A program made the position numbers and the translations under genes. A stretch of 24,325 nt of DNA, taken from DTNV01 sp964388435 (GTDB lineage: Archaea > Micrarchaeota > Micrarchaeia > Norongarragalinales > UBA8480). Below, piece after piece: positions 13,652-19,558 of this stretch. The notes under the pieces are model-generated. The model saw nothing but the letters and a program-made list of their open reading frames with translations. It had not been told where the DNA came from and did not search any database. The DNA lies in contig CAYMAH010000002.1 in NCBI GenBank assembly GCA_964388435.1, positions 1 through 24,325 of the forward strand. The letters are read 5' to 3'. The first letter of the stretch is position 1. Each line of letters opens with the position of its first letter.

Positions 13652-13692
13652 AGCGGGTGTTGGCTTTGAATGAAAAATTCAAAGTTTTGGCT
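13652..13692 (+). other. tRNA leader with hairpin and partial copy of the tRNA 5' end
   Basis: The leader contains a perfect 8-bp hairpin, CTTTGAAT / ATTCAAAG with a GAAAA loop (13664-13684). It also contains AGCGGGT at 13652-13658, which nearly repeats the first seven bases of the tRNA (AGCGGGG at 13693). The repeated unit, AGCGGG followed by a CTTT-starting hairpin, occurs twice with a 41-base offset. It may be a diverged duplication of exon 1 plus the start of the intron. The upstream copy cannot pair fully with the acceptor 3' strand, so the downstream copy is taken as the mature end. Confidence 0.35.
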
Positions 13693-13799
13693 AGCGGGGT
13701 AACTTTTCATTTTTTAAAAATGGAAAGCCTTTAGGGTAGCCAGGAGTGCCCGCTGGGCTCATAACCCAGAGATCGGAGGTTCAAATCCTCTCCCCGCTA
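13693..13799 (+). tRNA. Initiator tRNA-Met(CAT), interrupted by a 32-base intron
   Basis: Acceptor AGCGGGG pairs with CCCCGCT (13792-13798), discriminator A13799, no encoded CCA. The anticodon arm is CTGGG-CTCATAA-CCCAG, anticodon CAT; the T arm is GGAGG-TTCAAAT-CCTCT. The A1-U72 pair and three consecutive G-C pairs in the anticodon stem mark an archaeal initiator tRNA, as does the D-loop AGCCAGGAG. The gene has 107 bases where 75 are needed. The extra 32 lie between position 9 and 10 (13702-13733), before the D-stem GGG. The insert folds as a bulge-helix-bulge: inner hairpin CTTTTCATT/AATGGAAAG, 5' bulge TA^A, central helix GGGG:CCTT (two G-U pairs), 3' bulge TA^G. Removal restores U8, A9 and a proper D arm. 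An elongator Met or Ile2 identity is unlikely given the initiator features. Confidence 0.9.
13702..13733 (+). other. Non-canonical tRNA intron at position 9/10
   Basis: Predicted excised segment of 32 bases. It starts at A13702 after exon ...GGGGTA and ends at A13733 before GGGTAGCC. Because TA occurs at both junctions, the cut could slide by one or two bases without changing the mature tRNA. The bulge geometry favours the position given. Confidence 0.7.
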
Positions 13800-13807
13800 T
13801 TTTTTTT
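13800..13807 (+). terminator. T run after the initiator tRNA
   Basis: A run of eight T residues (13800-13807) directly follows the tRNA discriminator base. It is a plausible archaeal terminator, although apgM starts only 15 bases further on and read-through transcription is possible. Confidence 0.4.
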
Positions 13808-13822
13808 AAAGTGTTGAGGAAA

Positions 13823-15016
13823 ATGAAAAGAATTCTCGTGGTTTTGGACGGCGCTGCCGATTATCCTTATCCCACTCCTCTTCAAAAAGCTTTCACTCCT
13901 AACTTGAATGAAATTGGAAAAAACAGCGCTTTGTTTATGGCTAGGATAGCCGGGAAGATAGCTCCCGAGTCTGATGTGGGAGTGTTGAGTGTTTTGGGCT
14001 TTAAAAATCTCGGTATTGGAAGAGGTGGTTTGGAAGCGCTTGGAATGAATATTTACCATGGAAAAAGCCTATATCTAAGGGTTAATTTTGCTACTGAAGA
14101 AAAAGGCAAGATAATCGACAGACGGGCAGGTAGAAGCTTGTCTGACAGTGAAGCCGAAAAGCTGGCTGTGGAGATTAATAAAATAAAATTCAAGTACAAT
14201 TTCAAGTTCACTCACACTATAAGCCACAGAGGGGTGCTTGAGATTAGAATGAAAGGGTCTAAGAGTATTTCAAACACAGACCCTGCTTACGCCAAAAATA
14301 AAAACGGGTTAACCACGGCCATGAAGAAGTTCAGCGACAAAGTTCAACTATGTAAAGCGCTTGAAAAAAATAAATTGAGCGTTCAAACGGCAGAAGCTTT
14401 AAATGAGTTGTCTGAAAAAATAAAAGTGGTTTTGAACAAGAGTGAGGTTAACAGGCGGAGAAGTTTGAAAAAACTTCCTAAGGCTAATATTTTATTATTT
14501 AGGGACGCTGAAACCGAAGTCAAGATGCTGAATAAATTCAAGAATTGGAGCATTATAGCAGACATGCCTTTAGAGAGAGGTATTGGAAAAATGTTAGGTA
14601 TGAAAATAATTAAAATTAAGGCAGATCAAACAAGCAAAGGTTATGGGGAGAGAGCTAGAATAGTTAAAAAAATTATTAAAAAAAGCAATGGTATTTATAT
14701 TCACATTAAAGGGCCTGATATTTTCGGACATGATGGTAATTGGAAGGGAAAAAAAGAAAATATTGAGTTGATAGATAAGTTTTTCTTTAAGAACATTAAA
14801 GATTTAACAAAAAAAACAAGAATAGTGGTGACCTGCGACCACACCACTTCTTGCAAGGCCAAAGCACATACCAACAACCCCGTTCCAGTTTTAATAAGTG
14901 GCTTAAAAGTATTTGGAGGTATTAACCGGTTTGAGGAAAATAATAATGAAGAAATTAAAGGTTATGAAATAATGAAGATATTAAATAAAAGCACGGTGAC
15001 CCCTCACTTCCGATAA
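13823..15016 (+). CDS. apgM: Archaeal-type 2,3-bisphosphoglycerate-independent phosphoglycerate mutase
   Basis: The enzyme interconverts 3- and 2-phosphoglycerate in glycolysis/gluconeogenesis and belongs to the alkaline-phosphatase superfamily. It has 397 residues from ATG 13823; TTGAGG at 13814-13819 is the nearby ribosome binding site, and an upstream GTG at 13811 is less likely. Metal and catalytic motifs: VVLDGAAD with Asp9, APESDVGVLS with the probable phospho-acceptor Ser50, GGLEALG, HRGVLEIR, then near the C-terminus KGPDIFGHDG and VTCDHTTSCKAKAHTNNPVP. These are the signatures of the archaeal ApgM group rather than the bacterial GpmI enzyme. It lies between the initiator tRNA and a dCTP deaminase-like gene three bases downstream, probably one operon. 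Confidence 0.9.
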   Translation: MKRILVVLDGAADYPYPTPLQKAFTPNLNEIGKNSALFMARIAGKIAPESDVGVLSVLGFKNLGIGRGGLEALGMNIYHGKSLYLRVNFATEEKGKIIDRRAGRSLSDSEAEKLAVEINKIKFKYNFKFTHTISHRGVLEIRMKGSKSISNTDPAYAKNKNGLTTAMKKFSDKVQLCKALEKNKLSVQTAEALNELSEKIKVVLNKSEVNRRRSLKKLPKANILLFRDAETEVKMLNKFKNWSIIADMPLERGIGKMLGMKIIKIKADQTSKGYGERARIVKKIIKKSNGIYIHIKGPDIFGHDGNWKGKKENIELIDKFFFKNIKDLTKKTRIVVTCDHTTSCKAKAHTNNPVPVLISGLKVFGGINRFEENNNEEIKGYEIMKILNKSTVTPHFR

Positions 15017-15019
15017 TAA

Positions 15020-15535
15020 ATGGTTTTTGAAATGATTTTATCAAAGAAAGAAATTTTAAAAAAAATAAAAGAGGGAAGAATTGAAATAACTCCTTTTAAG
15101 AAAGAAAATGTTCAGGCTTGTTCTATCGACTTGAGAGTTGGAGAGTATTTCAGGAAGCCTTCAAATAATAAGAAAATTTTAAAATTAAATAGTAATTATA
15201 ATGATTTTTATGATAAAACGATTAAAACAAACAAATTTGTTTTAAAACCTAATGAGAGGATTCTTGCCATAACATTTGAAAGAATTAAACTTGATGATAC
15301 TATTTGTGGTTTTCTTGAAGGGAAGAGCAGCATTGCAAGAAATGGATTGATGATTGACTTAAACTCAAATTTAGTGCAACCAGGTATTTTCAACAATCAG
15401 GTTCTTGAGATAATTAACTTTTCAAAGAATGATTTTGTTTTAGAGAAGGGAAAGGAGATTTGTCAGATTTTTTTTGAAGAGTTGAAAGGAAAGGAAAAAT
15501 ATAGTGGAAAGTTTAAGCTCCAACAAAAACCTTAA
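15020..15535 (+). CDS. dcd: dCTP deaminase/dUTPase-family protein
   Basis: A trimeric dUTPase-fold enzyme expected to deaminate dCTP to dUTP, or do both deamination and hydrolysis, feeding dTMP synthesis. It has 171 residues from ATG 15020; a second ATG at 15032 would give 167. Motifs: ACSIDLRVGEYF near residue 35, GFLEGKSSIARNGL (the S-S-x-A-R motif that binds the triphosphate), NLVQPGIFNNQVLEIIN with the Glu of the catalytic LE-x-x-N element, and KGKEICQIFFEEL. The core is shorter and more divergent than bacterial Dcd, and the usual PG-F-x-G-x-x-T-L-E is altered to PGIFNNQVLE. Deaminase or dUTPase specificity cannot be told from this alone. Three bases follow the apgM stop. Confidence 0.8.
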   Translation: MVFEMILSKKEILKKIKEGRIEITPFKKENVQACSIDLRVGEYFRKPSNNKKILKLNSNYNDFYDKTIKTNKFVLKPNERILAITFERIKLDDTICGFLEGKSSIARNGLMIDLNSNLVQPGIFNNQVLEIINFSKNDFVLEKGKEICQIFFEELKGKEKYSGKFKLQQKP

Positions 15536-15732
15536 AAATCAAAACAATAATTATTAATTGATTTTAAATGTCAATAAAACCAATATATTATATATATGAT
15601 TTCAAGTTTAATTGGTTTGGAGTTTTGTTATTTTCACCTTCAAATAATAAAAATTTAGTTAAAAAATATAATATTTGTAATAAATATTATTCAAAAATCA
15701 ATACTGAATAGTGGAAGTAAGGGGTGGGAGAG

Positions 15733-16113
15733 TTGAAAAAAACACATGAACATTATTTAAAGCAGAAAAACCAGTCTTTTTCTTATTTTAAGATTAATTC
15801 AAGTGATTTGGATAAATTAAAGACTTATCAATTCACTATTTATGATTTTATAACCAATTCTTTCTCTTTTTCCCAATCAAAGAAAGATTTAACTATTAAT
15901 ATTCTGAATCTTTTGAAGAAAAAACCAACGAGTTTTTATGATTTATTGAAAGAATTAAACGCTAAGAAAAGCTCGCTTTATCTTGCCTGTATTTCACTTG
16001 AAAAATCAGGAATGATTGAACGGAAGGGGGTTGGAAGCCCTTATCAACTTTCAGTTAAATTTTCCCAAACTTTGAATGAATATTCAAAATGGTGGGGGGA
16101 ATGGATTAAATAA
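15733..16113 (+). CDS. Winged-helix DNA-binding protein
   Basis: A small (126-residue) presumed transcription regulator. TTG 15733 is chosen because GGGGTGGG at 15721-15728 is the ribosome binding site; the GTG at 15724 lies within it. The C-terminal half (about 60-115) is a winged helix: ILNLLKKKPTSFYDLLKEL, then KSSLYLACISLEKSGMIERKG as recognition helix and wing. The N-terminal ~55 residues are rich in Ser, Phe, Lys and unassigned. The preceding spacer (15536-15720) is extremely AT-rich, with an alternating TATATATA stretch near 15588-15598. The 3' end overlaps the convergent histone gene by eight bases. Target genes are unknown. Confidence 0.65.
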   Translation: MKKTHEHYLKQKNQSFSYFKINSSDLDKLKTYQFTIYDFITNSFSFSQSKKDLTINILNLLKKKPTSFYDLLKELNAKKSSLYLACISLEKSGMIERKGVGSPYQLSVKFSQTLNEYSKWWGEWIK

Positions 16114-16330
16114 AGTTGACTTTAAGTTGTTTTGCGGCTAGCAGTATATCTTTTTTTAAAATCGTTTTTCTTCCGGCGTACTTTGCAAGAAAAGAAGCTT
16201 TTGAAATCAATTCTTTGCCAGAGTCTTCCACTATTTCCCCTAGTTTTATGCTCGCGTCTTCTCCCACTCTTTGAGCGCCTGCGATTCTCATTATCTTGTC
16301 CATTTCACTTAGACTAAATACTTTATCCAT
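16106..16330 (-). CDS. Archaeal histone
   Basis: A 74-residue HMf-type histone: FSLSEMDKIMRIAGAQRVGEDASIKLG (helix 1, loop 1 and start of helix 2), ISKASFLAKYAGRKTILKKDILLAAKQL (end of helix 2, loop 2 with the R-K-T motif, helix 3). The RKT segment and AGAQRVGEDA loop match the DNA-contacting loops of archaeal histones. There are five extra N-terminal residues and a short C-terminal KVNFI, with no long tail. The ribosome binding site GGTGGGAT lies just upstream of the ATG at 16330. It is 29 bases downstream of the AAA+ ATPase gene on the same strand, so the two may be co-transcribed. Confidence 0.93.
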   Translation of the reverse strand: MDKVFSLSEMDKIMRIAGAQRVGEDASIKLGEIVEDSGKELISKASFLAKYAGRKTILKKDILLAAKQLKVNFI

Positions 16331-16359
16331 TCAAAATCCCACCTCTTTTGAATTTTTTA

Positions 16360-17469
16360 TTAATGTAATGTGAATAAATTTTTTATTTTCGGGTTTATGA
16401 AATAATTATTTTTCTTTCTTTTTCCCACCATGTTTGTTTTCGTCAATATCAAAGGAAACGGGACACTCGGCTTTCTTTTTATTTCATTATCATCATCCCC
16501 TCTTAATTGGTAGAGGGCATTGAAAACGGTGTTCTGCCCGAGTTTTGTAAAATCAATTAACTCCTGAAGGGTTAAACCATCGCTTTTCAAAAGAGTCGTT
16601 ATGATTGTTTTCTGTGAGGGGGAAAGCAAAACCCACCATTCTACGTGGATGGTTGTTATATCCTCGTTTTTAACTTCGCTTTTGAATTGAGTTTTATGTT
16701 CTTGATTGTTTTCAATTCCAATCATTGAGGCGAGTTTGTTGTTTAGCTCGTCAAAAACATACCTTGGCGTTAAGAGGTTGTGTTCGGTTAAAACTTCATT
16801 TAAGTAGTTTTCTTCAAATGGGATTTCACTTCCTCCGACCGCGTTTATTCTTTTAAGTATTATCTCTTTCATTTCATCTTTTGTGAAGTTTTTTCTTTGA
16901 AAAACTTGTTTTTCTCCTATTAATTGCAATAGAGAGTCTGGAAAGTTTTCCTTATCTAAAGCCGAAAACACGAATCTCACGTTAGGAACCCCATCCATCA
17001 AATACTTGAATTCCATGTACATTGACTTGTTTTTAAGCAGGTGAGCTTCATCTACTATAATAATTATTTTCTTCCTGGATTTTTTCAGCTTTTTAGCCAC
17101 GCTTTCTCTACTAATTGATTTTTTAATCAAACCAAAAAACAAGGAGTTGTCAAAGCCAAGTTCTTTTGAAAATTCTTCAACGTTTTCAGGAGGCTCTTTT
17201 ATGAATTTTTTTTCAAACTCAGATTCAGGCAGGATGTAATAAACATAATACATTGCAGAGGTTTTTCCCACTCCTTTAGGTCCAAGTAACAAACAGGCTT
17301 TTGAGTCGAAAGCTAGGCTTTTTACAATGTCTTTAGCTTCAAGGGGGTGGTAAAATTTTAAGAATGTTTCCCGGTCGTTATCTCTTAGATCTTTTACAAA
17401 GGGATTTTCAGTCCAATTTAATTCTTTTAAAAGTTTCTCTTTCTGTTCAAATATTTGATTTAATTCCAT
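16360..17469 (-). CDS. AAA+ ATPase with C-terminal winged helix (Orc1/Cdc6- or ExeA-like)
   Basis: A 369-residue P-loop ATPase. The start is ATG 17469: GGTGGG just upstream is a well-placed ribosome binding site, and ATGs further upstream lie in or before it. Walker A GPKGVGKT is at residues 63-70 and Walker B IIIIVDEAH ends at about 143. A sensor-1-like FVFSALD follows, and a lid-like region with TPRYVFDELNNKL. The last ~90 residues form a winged helix (LLSPSQKTIITTLLKSDGLTLQELIDFTKLGQNTVFNALYQL). This AAA+ plus winged-helix order is shared by archaeal Orc1/Cdc6 initiators and by ExeA/TniB-like ATPases; the NPF near the start leans to the latter. Upstream lies an array of phased TAAAA repeats (17548-17627), which fits a DNA-binding protein that acts on its own promoter or on a nearby origin. 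Confidence 0.7.
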   Translation of the reverse strand: MELNQIFEQKEKLLKELNWTENPFVKDLRDNDRETFLKFYHPLEAKDIVKSLAFDSKACLLLGPKGVGKTSAMYYVYYILPESEFEKKFIKEPPENVEEFSKELGFDNSLFFGLIKKSISRESVAKKLKKSRKKIIIIVDEAHLLKNKSMYMEFKYLMDGVPNVRFVFSALDKENFPDSLLQLIGEKQVFQRKNFTKDEMKEIILKRINAVGGSEIPFEENYLNEVLTEHNLLTPRYVFDELNNKLASMIGIENNQEHKTQFKSEVKNEDITTIHVEWWVLLSPSQKTIITTLLKSDGLTLQELIDFTKLGQNTVFNALYQLRGDDDNEIKRKPSVPFPLILTKTNMVGKRKKNNYFINPKIKNLFTLH

Positions 17470-17547
17470 TTTTATTCCCACCATAAAAGACACTTCAAAT
17501 AATGTAAGATACTTATAAAAACCTTTTCCTTGATTTTACAATATTTT

Positions 17548-17627
17548 TAAAAGATTTTTAAAAACTCGTAAAAGAAGTTTTAAAAATCATAAAAGACTAG
17601 TAAAAGACGTGTAAAAGACTTTTAAAA
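17548..17627. repeat. Array of eight helically phased TAAAA(GA) elements
   Basis: TAAAA begins at 17548, 17559, 17569, 17581, 17590, 17601, 17612 and 17623. The spacings are 11, 10, 12, 9, 11, 11 and 11, a mean close to one helical turn. The last units are near-perfect 11-base repeats of the form GTAAAAGACNN. The array lies 80-155 bases upstream of the AAA+ ATPase start. Phased A-tracts bend DNA and favour histone wrapping; iteron-like repeats can also bind initiators or autoregulators. Confidence 0.7.
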
Positions 17628-17656
17628 TATGTAAATTGTTTGAAATGCTTTTTATA

Positions 17657-18210
17657 TTAATTGGTTTTTTTGATTCTCTCACTCCATTTTAGCAATTCTT
17701 CAATGATATTAACTATTCTATCGGTTGTTTTTTTGTCTATTAGCTTTTCTTCTTTGATTTTTTTATCCACAAAAGGAACCATCACTTCTGGTTTATTTAA
17801 AGGGCGGGCGTTTAAAAAAACCAATGTTTGCCTTAAATGATATCGTGTTCTTGAACCACCTAACCTTCCCGGTTGAACGGCTTATTATTACAATAGATTG
17901 TCTTCAAAAGAATTATCACCCTATGGTCTTGAAGCCCAGTCAATAGCGTTTTTTATGAACCATGGAATTGAATAGTCGTATTCAGAGGTTACTATTAGTA
18001 TCGCGTCGGCTTTTTTCATTTTTTCTTTAAACTCCTTTACTGTAGACGGGGGTTATTTTCGTTATCTTGGTTAAACAAAAGTATTTATGTCAAAAACCTT
18101 AATTTCAGTGTTTTTCGGAGTTAATTTTTGGGCTTCATTAAGTAAAATCCCACTAAAAGATTCTTTTCTTAAACTTCCTTCGAATCCTATTATTTTAACA
18201 ACAATGCAAT
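17657..18210 (-). pseudogene. Decayed NADPH-dependent FMN reductase gene
   Basis: Read on the minus strand, three frames together give a nearly full-length flavodoxin-fold NADPH-dependent FMN reductase (~180 residues). Recognisable blocks are IGFEGSLRKESF (FMN phosphate loop), MKKADAILIVTSEYDYSIP then NAIDWASRP (the family signature E-Y-x-x-SIP-x-x-x-KNAIDW), GGSRTRYHLRQTLVFLNAR, and LNKPEVMVPFVDKK to the stop at 17657. In-frame stops occur near 18072 (after FDINTFV) and 17927 (after DWASRP). Frame changes occur near 18040-18060 and 17870-17900, and the initiation codon is missing. The surrounding genes are intact over long stretches, so decay in the genome is more likely than sequencing error. 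The intact gene would have encoded a soluble quinone/flavin/chromate-type reductase. Confidence 0.85.
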
Positions 18211-18238
18211 TTAATTAGTGGCTCTTGATTATAAAACT

Positions 18239-18790
18239 TTATCTTTTAGATTCTATTACTTGATTGTAGAGATTGTTTAGGTAGTCTATTTTTTTGTTTA
18301 ATTGTTTTATTTTTGGATAGGGTTCAACGTATTTGAGCTTTCTTTCGCATGTTGGACATTTGAATCTGTTGTTTAATGCCTCTTCAAATTCGAGGTAGTC
18401 GCAGTTTTTGTCGCAACTGTAAAAAACCGTTCCTTCTTGTGAAAGTTTGTTTCTGAGTGTTTCAAGACTTGTTTTTTTTCTGTTTAAAATATTATAAGCG
18501 GCTTTGCTTGGATTTAACTTCCACATATAAGTGTACCAACCGGTTTTCTCATCTTTTTCCCTTGTGTAGTTTACTATTCCATAGCTGAGGAGGTGGTTTA
18601 GGCTGGATCTTATTTCAGAGATTTTAAGCTTGGTTTTCTTTTCAAGGGCTTCATCTGTGGTGCTGTTGTCTCCGTTTTCTTCAAGGGCGTTTAGAACTTT
18701 TACGCCCGAATTGCCGTAGATTTCTTTGATGTAAGAATTAAGATAAAAGGATAAGCTGTTTTTTACCTTTCTTTTAACTTTTTCTTTCAT
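18239..18790 (-). CDS. tfe: Transcription factor E, alpha subunit
   Basis: The archaeal homologue of TFIIE-alpha, 183 residues, which helps RNA polymerase open promoters. Residues ~12-90 are the extended winged helix: GNSGVKVLNALEE, TDEALEKKTKLKISEIRSSLNHL, GIVNYTREKD, and the hallmark EKTGWYTYMW. A linker helix follows, then a zinc ribbon with Cys126, Cys130, Cys145 and Cys148 (the first pair is C-x3-C rather than C-x2-C). A C-terminal coiled helix ends the protein. It is co-directional with trm56 (53 bases apart) and lies next to the FMN reductase remnant. Function follows from family membership; all expected parts are present. Confidence 0.92.
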   Translation of the reverse strand: MKEKVKRKVKNSLSFYLNSYIKEIYGNSGVKVLNALEENGDNSTTDEALEKKTKLKISEIRSSLNHLLSYGIVNYTREKDEKTGWYTYMWKLNPSKAAYNILNRKKTSLETLRNKLSQEGTVFYSCDKNCDYLEFEEALNNRFKCPTCERKLKYVEPYPKIKQLNKKIDYLNNLYNQVIESKR

Positions 18791-18843
18791 ATCAATTCTT
18801 CGAAAACTATAACTATTTATACTTAACCACGAGGTTTTTTTAA

Positions 18844-19347
18844 CTACTGCTTAGTTTTTATTTTCTTTGATTTTTTGCTTGGTTTTATTTTTATTTTCCA
18901 GTTTTTGAAGTTTTCTGGTATTTTGTGGTTGTTATATTCATATAAAAACACTGCAAGAGCTGCAACTTCCGAGTGTGGTTGATTGCCTATTGAAATGTTA
19001 TAGTCCGCCTTGTCATAAATTTCTCTCGGCACTTTCTCCCCTCCTATTATGATTTGAATGTTTTTTCCTTTTAACTCATTTATCTTGTCTTTTAGCCTTT
19101 CTCCGTAAAAAGTAAGGTGAACATTGATTTTTTTGTTTTTGATTTCTTTTTTCCAGTTTTTAGCGTGTTTGATTTTGAATTTTCCACCCCATTTTTTCAC
19201 AACCTTTTCAACACTTTCAATAATTTGAGGGTCTTCCTCTCCTGTGAAGATTATTTCATCTGCTCCGAACGCCCTTGCTGTGAGCGCGCAGTGTGTGGTG
19301 ATTCTTTTATCTCTTTTCCTGTGATTCAGCCTCAAAACGCTTATCAT
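18844..19347 (-). CDS. trm56: tRNA (cytidine-56-2'-O)-methyltransferase aTrm56
   Basis: An archaea-specific SPOUT-family enzyme that methylates the ribose of C56 in the T loop of tRNA using SAM. It has 167 residues. The family opening VLRLNHRKRDKRITTHCALTARAFGAD is present (residues ~4-31), which contains the substrate-binding R-D-K-R-x-TTH element. The knotted SAM-binding part follows: IIIGGEKVPREIYDKADYNISIGNQPHSEVAALAVFL. The C-terminal ~20 residues are Lys/Ser-rich and probably disordered. All three tRNAs here keep C56. It is divergent from the tRNA-Lys gene, sharing a 58-base spacer that holds TATA elements for both. Confidence 0.93.
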   Translation of the reverse strand: MISVLRLNHRKRDKRITTHCALTARAFGADEIIFTGEEDPQIIESVEKVVKKWGGKFKIKHAKNWKKEIKNKKINVHLTFYGERLKDKINELKGKNIQIIIGGEKVPREIYDKADYNISIGNQPHSEVAALAVFLYEYNNHKIPENFKNWKIKIKPSKKSKKIKTKQ

Positions 19348-19405
19348 GTGCTTAAGAATATAGAAAAATATTTATTAAGTGTCTTGTTTCAATTAAATCT
19401 AAGTT
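19348..19405. promoter_or_regulatory. Divergent promoter of trm56 and tRNA-Lys
   Basis: The spacer contains AAAATATTTATTAAG (about 19363-19377). It reads as a TATA box for tRNA-Lys roughly 30-40 bases before its first base, and in reverse as AATAAATATTTTTC for trm56 about 20-30 bases before its ATG. The trm56 message would then have almost no leader. Confidence 0.45.
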
Positions 19406-19493
19406 GGGCTCGTAGCTCAGTCTGGTAGAGCAATCGGCTCTTAATTTTACAAGAGAAACCGATAGGTCGTGGGTCCGAAGCCCGCCGAGCCCG
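19406..19493 (+). tRNA. tRNA-Lys(CTT) with a 14-base intron at 37/38
   Basis: Acceptor GGGCTCG pairs with CGAGCCC (19486-19492); discriminator G19493; no encoded CCA. The D arm is GCTC ... GAGC, the T arm GTGGG-TCCGAAG-CCCGC. The anticodon stem ATCGG/CCGAT encloses 21 bases instead of 7. Removing 19444-19457 leaves the loop CTCTTAA with anticodon CTT (Lys). The splice site follows the archaeal rule: outer helix ATCGG:CCGAT, central helix CTCT:AGAG between exon and intron, 5' bulge TA^A, 3' bulge AA^A. No inner helix follows the 5' bulge, so it is a reduced bulge-helix-loop form. A six-T run (19495-19500) right after the gene should end transcription. Confidence 0.93.
19444..19457 (+). other. 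Canonical-position tRNA-Lys intron (37/38)
   Basis: A 14-base segment beginning ATTTTAC and ending AGAGAA. Its AGAG pairs with exon bases CTCT (19438-19441), which include the first two anticodon bases. It is very short for an archaeal tRNA intron. Confidence 0.85.
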
Positions 19494-19494
19494 C

Positions 19495-19500
19495 TTTTTT
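19495..19500 (+). terminator. T run after tRNA-Lys
   Basis: Six consecutive T residues start two bases after the discriminator base. Confidence 0.45.
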
Positions 19501-19558
19501 GCGATTGCTAAAAAGGGTTTAAAGATTTTGCTTTTTAAAATTAACTTGTGATTGAAAA

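Noticed and set aside
13652..13659. AGCGGGTG as the true 5' end of the initiator tRNA with a longer intron
   Set aside because: Its seventh base cannot pair with the acceptor 3' strand, while AGCGGGG at 13693 pairs perfectly and fits the bulge-helix-bulge.
13693..13799. Elongator tRNA-Met or tRNA-Ile2 for the CAT tRNA
   Set aside because: A1-U72, three G-C pairs at the base of the anticodon loop and the AGCCAGGAG D loop are initiator features.
16360..17469. Confident assignment as Orc1/Cdc6
   Set aside because: The domain order fits, but the N-terminal NPF and overall length also fit ExeA/TniB-like ATPases, and Orc1-specific insertions could not be confirmed by eye.
17521..17650. CRISPR array
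   Set aside because: The repeat unit is only about 7-11 bases with no spacers; the period is one helical turn.
17657..18210. Sequencing error as the cause of the broken FMN reductase frame
   Set aside because: Neighbouring genes with similar homopolymers stay open over thousands of bases, so real decay is more likely, though reads would be needed to be sure.
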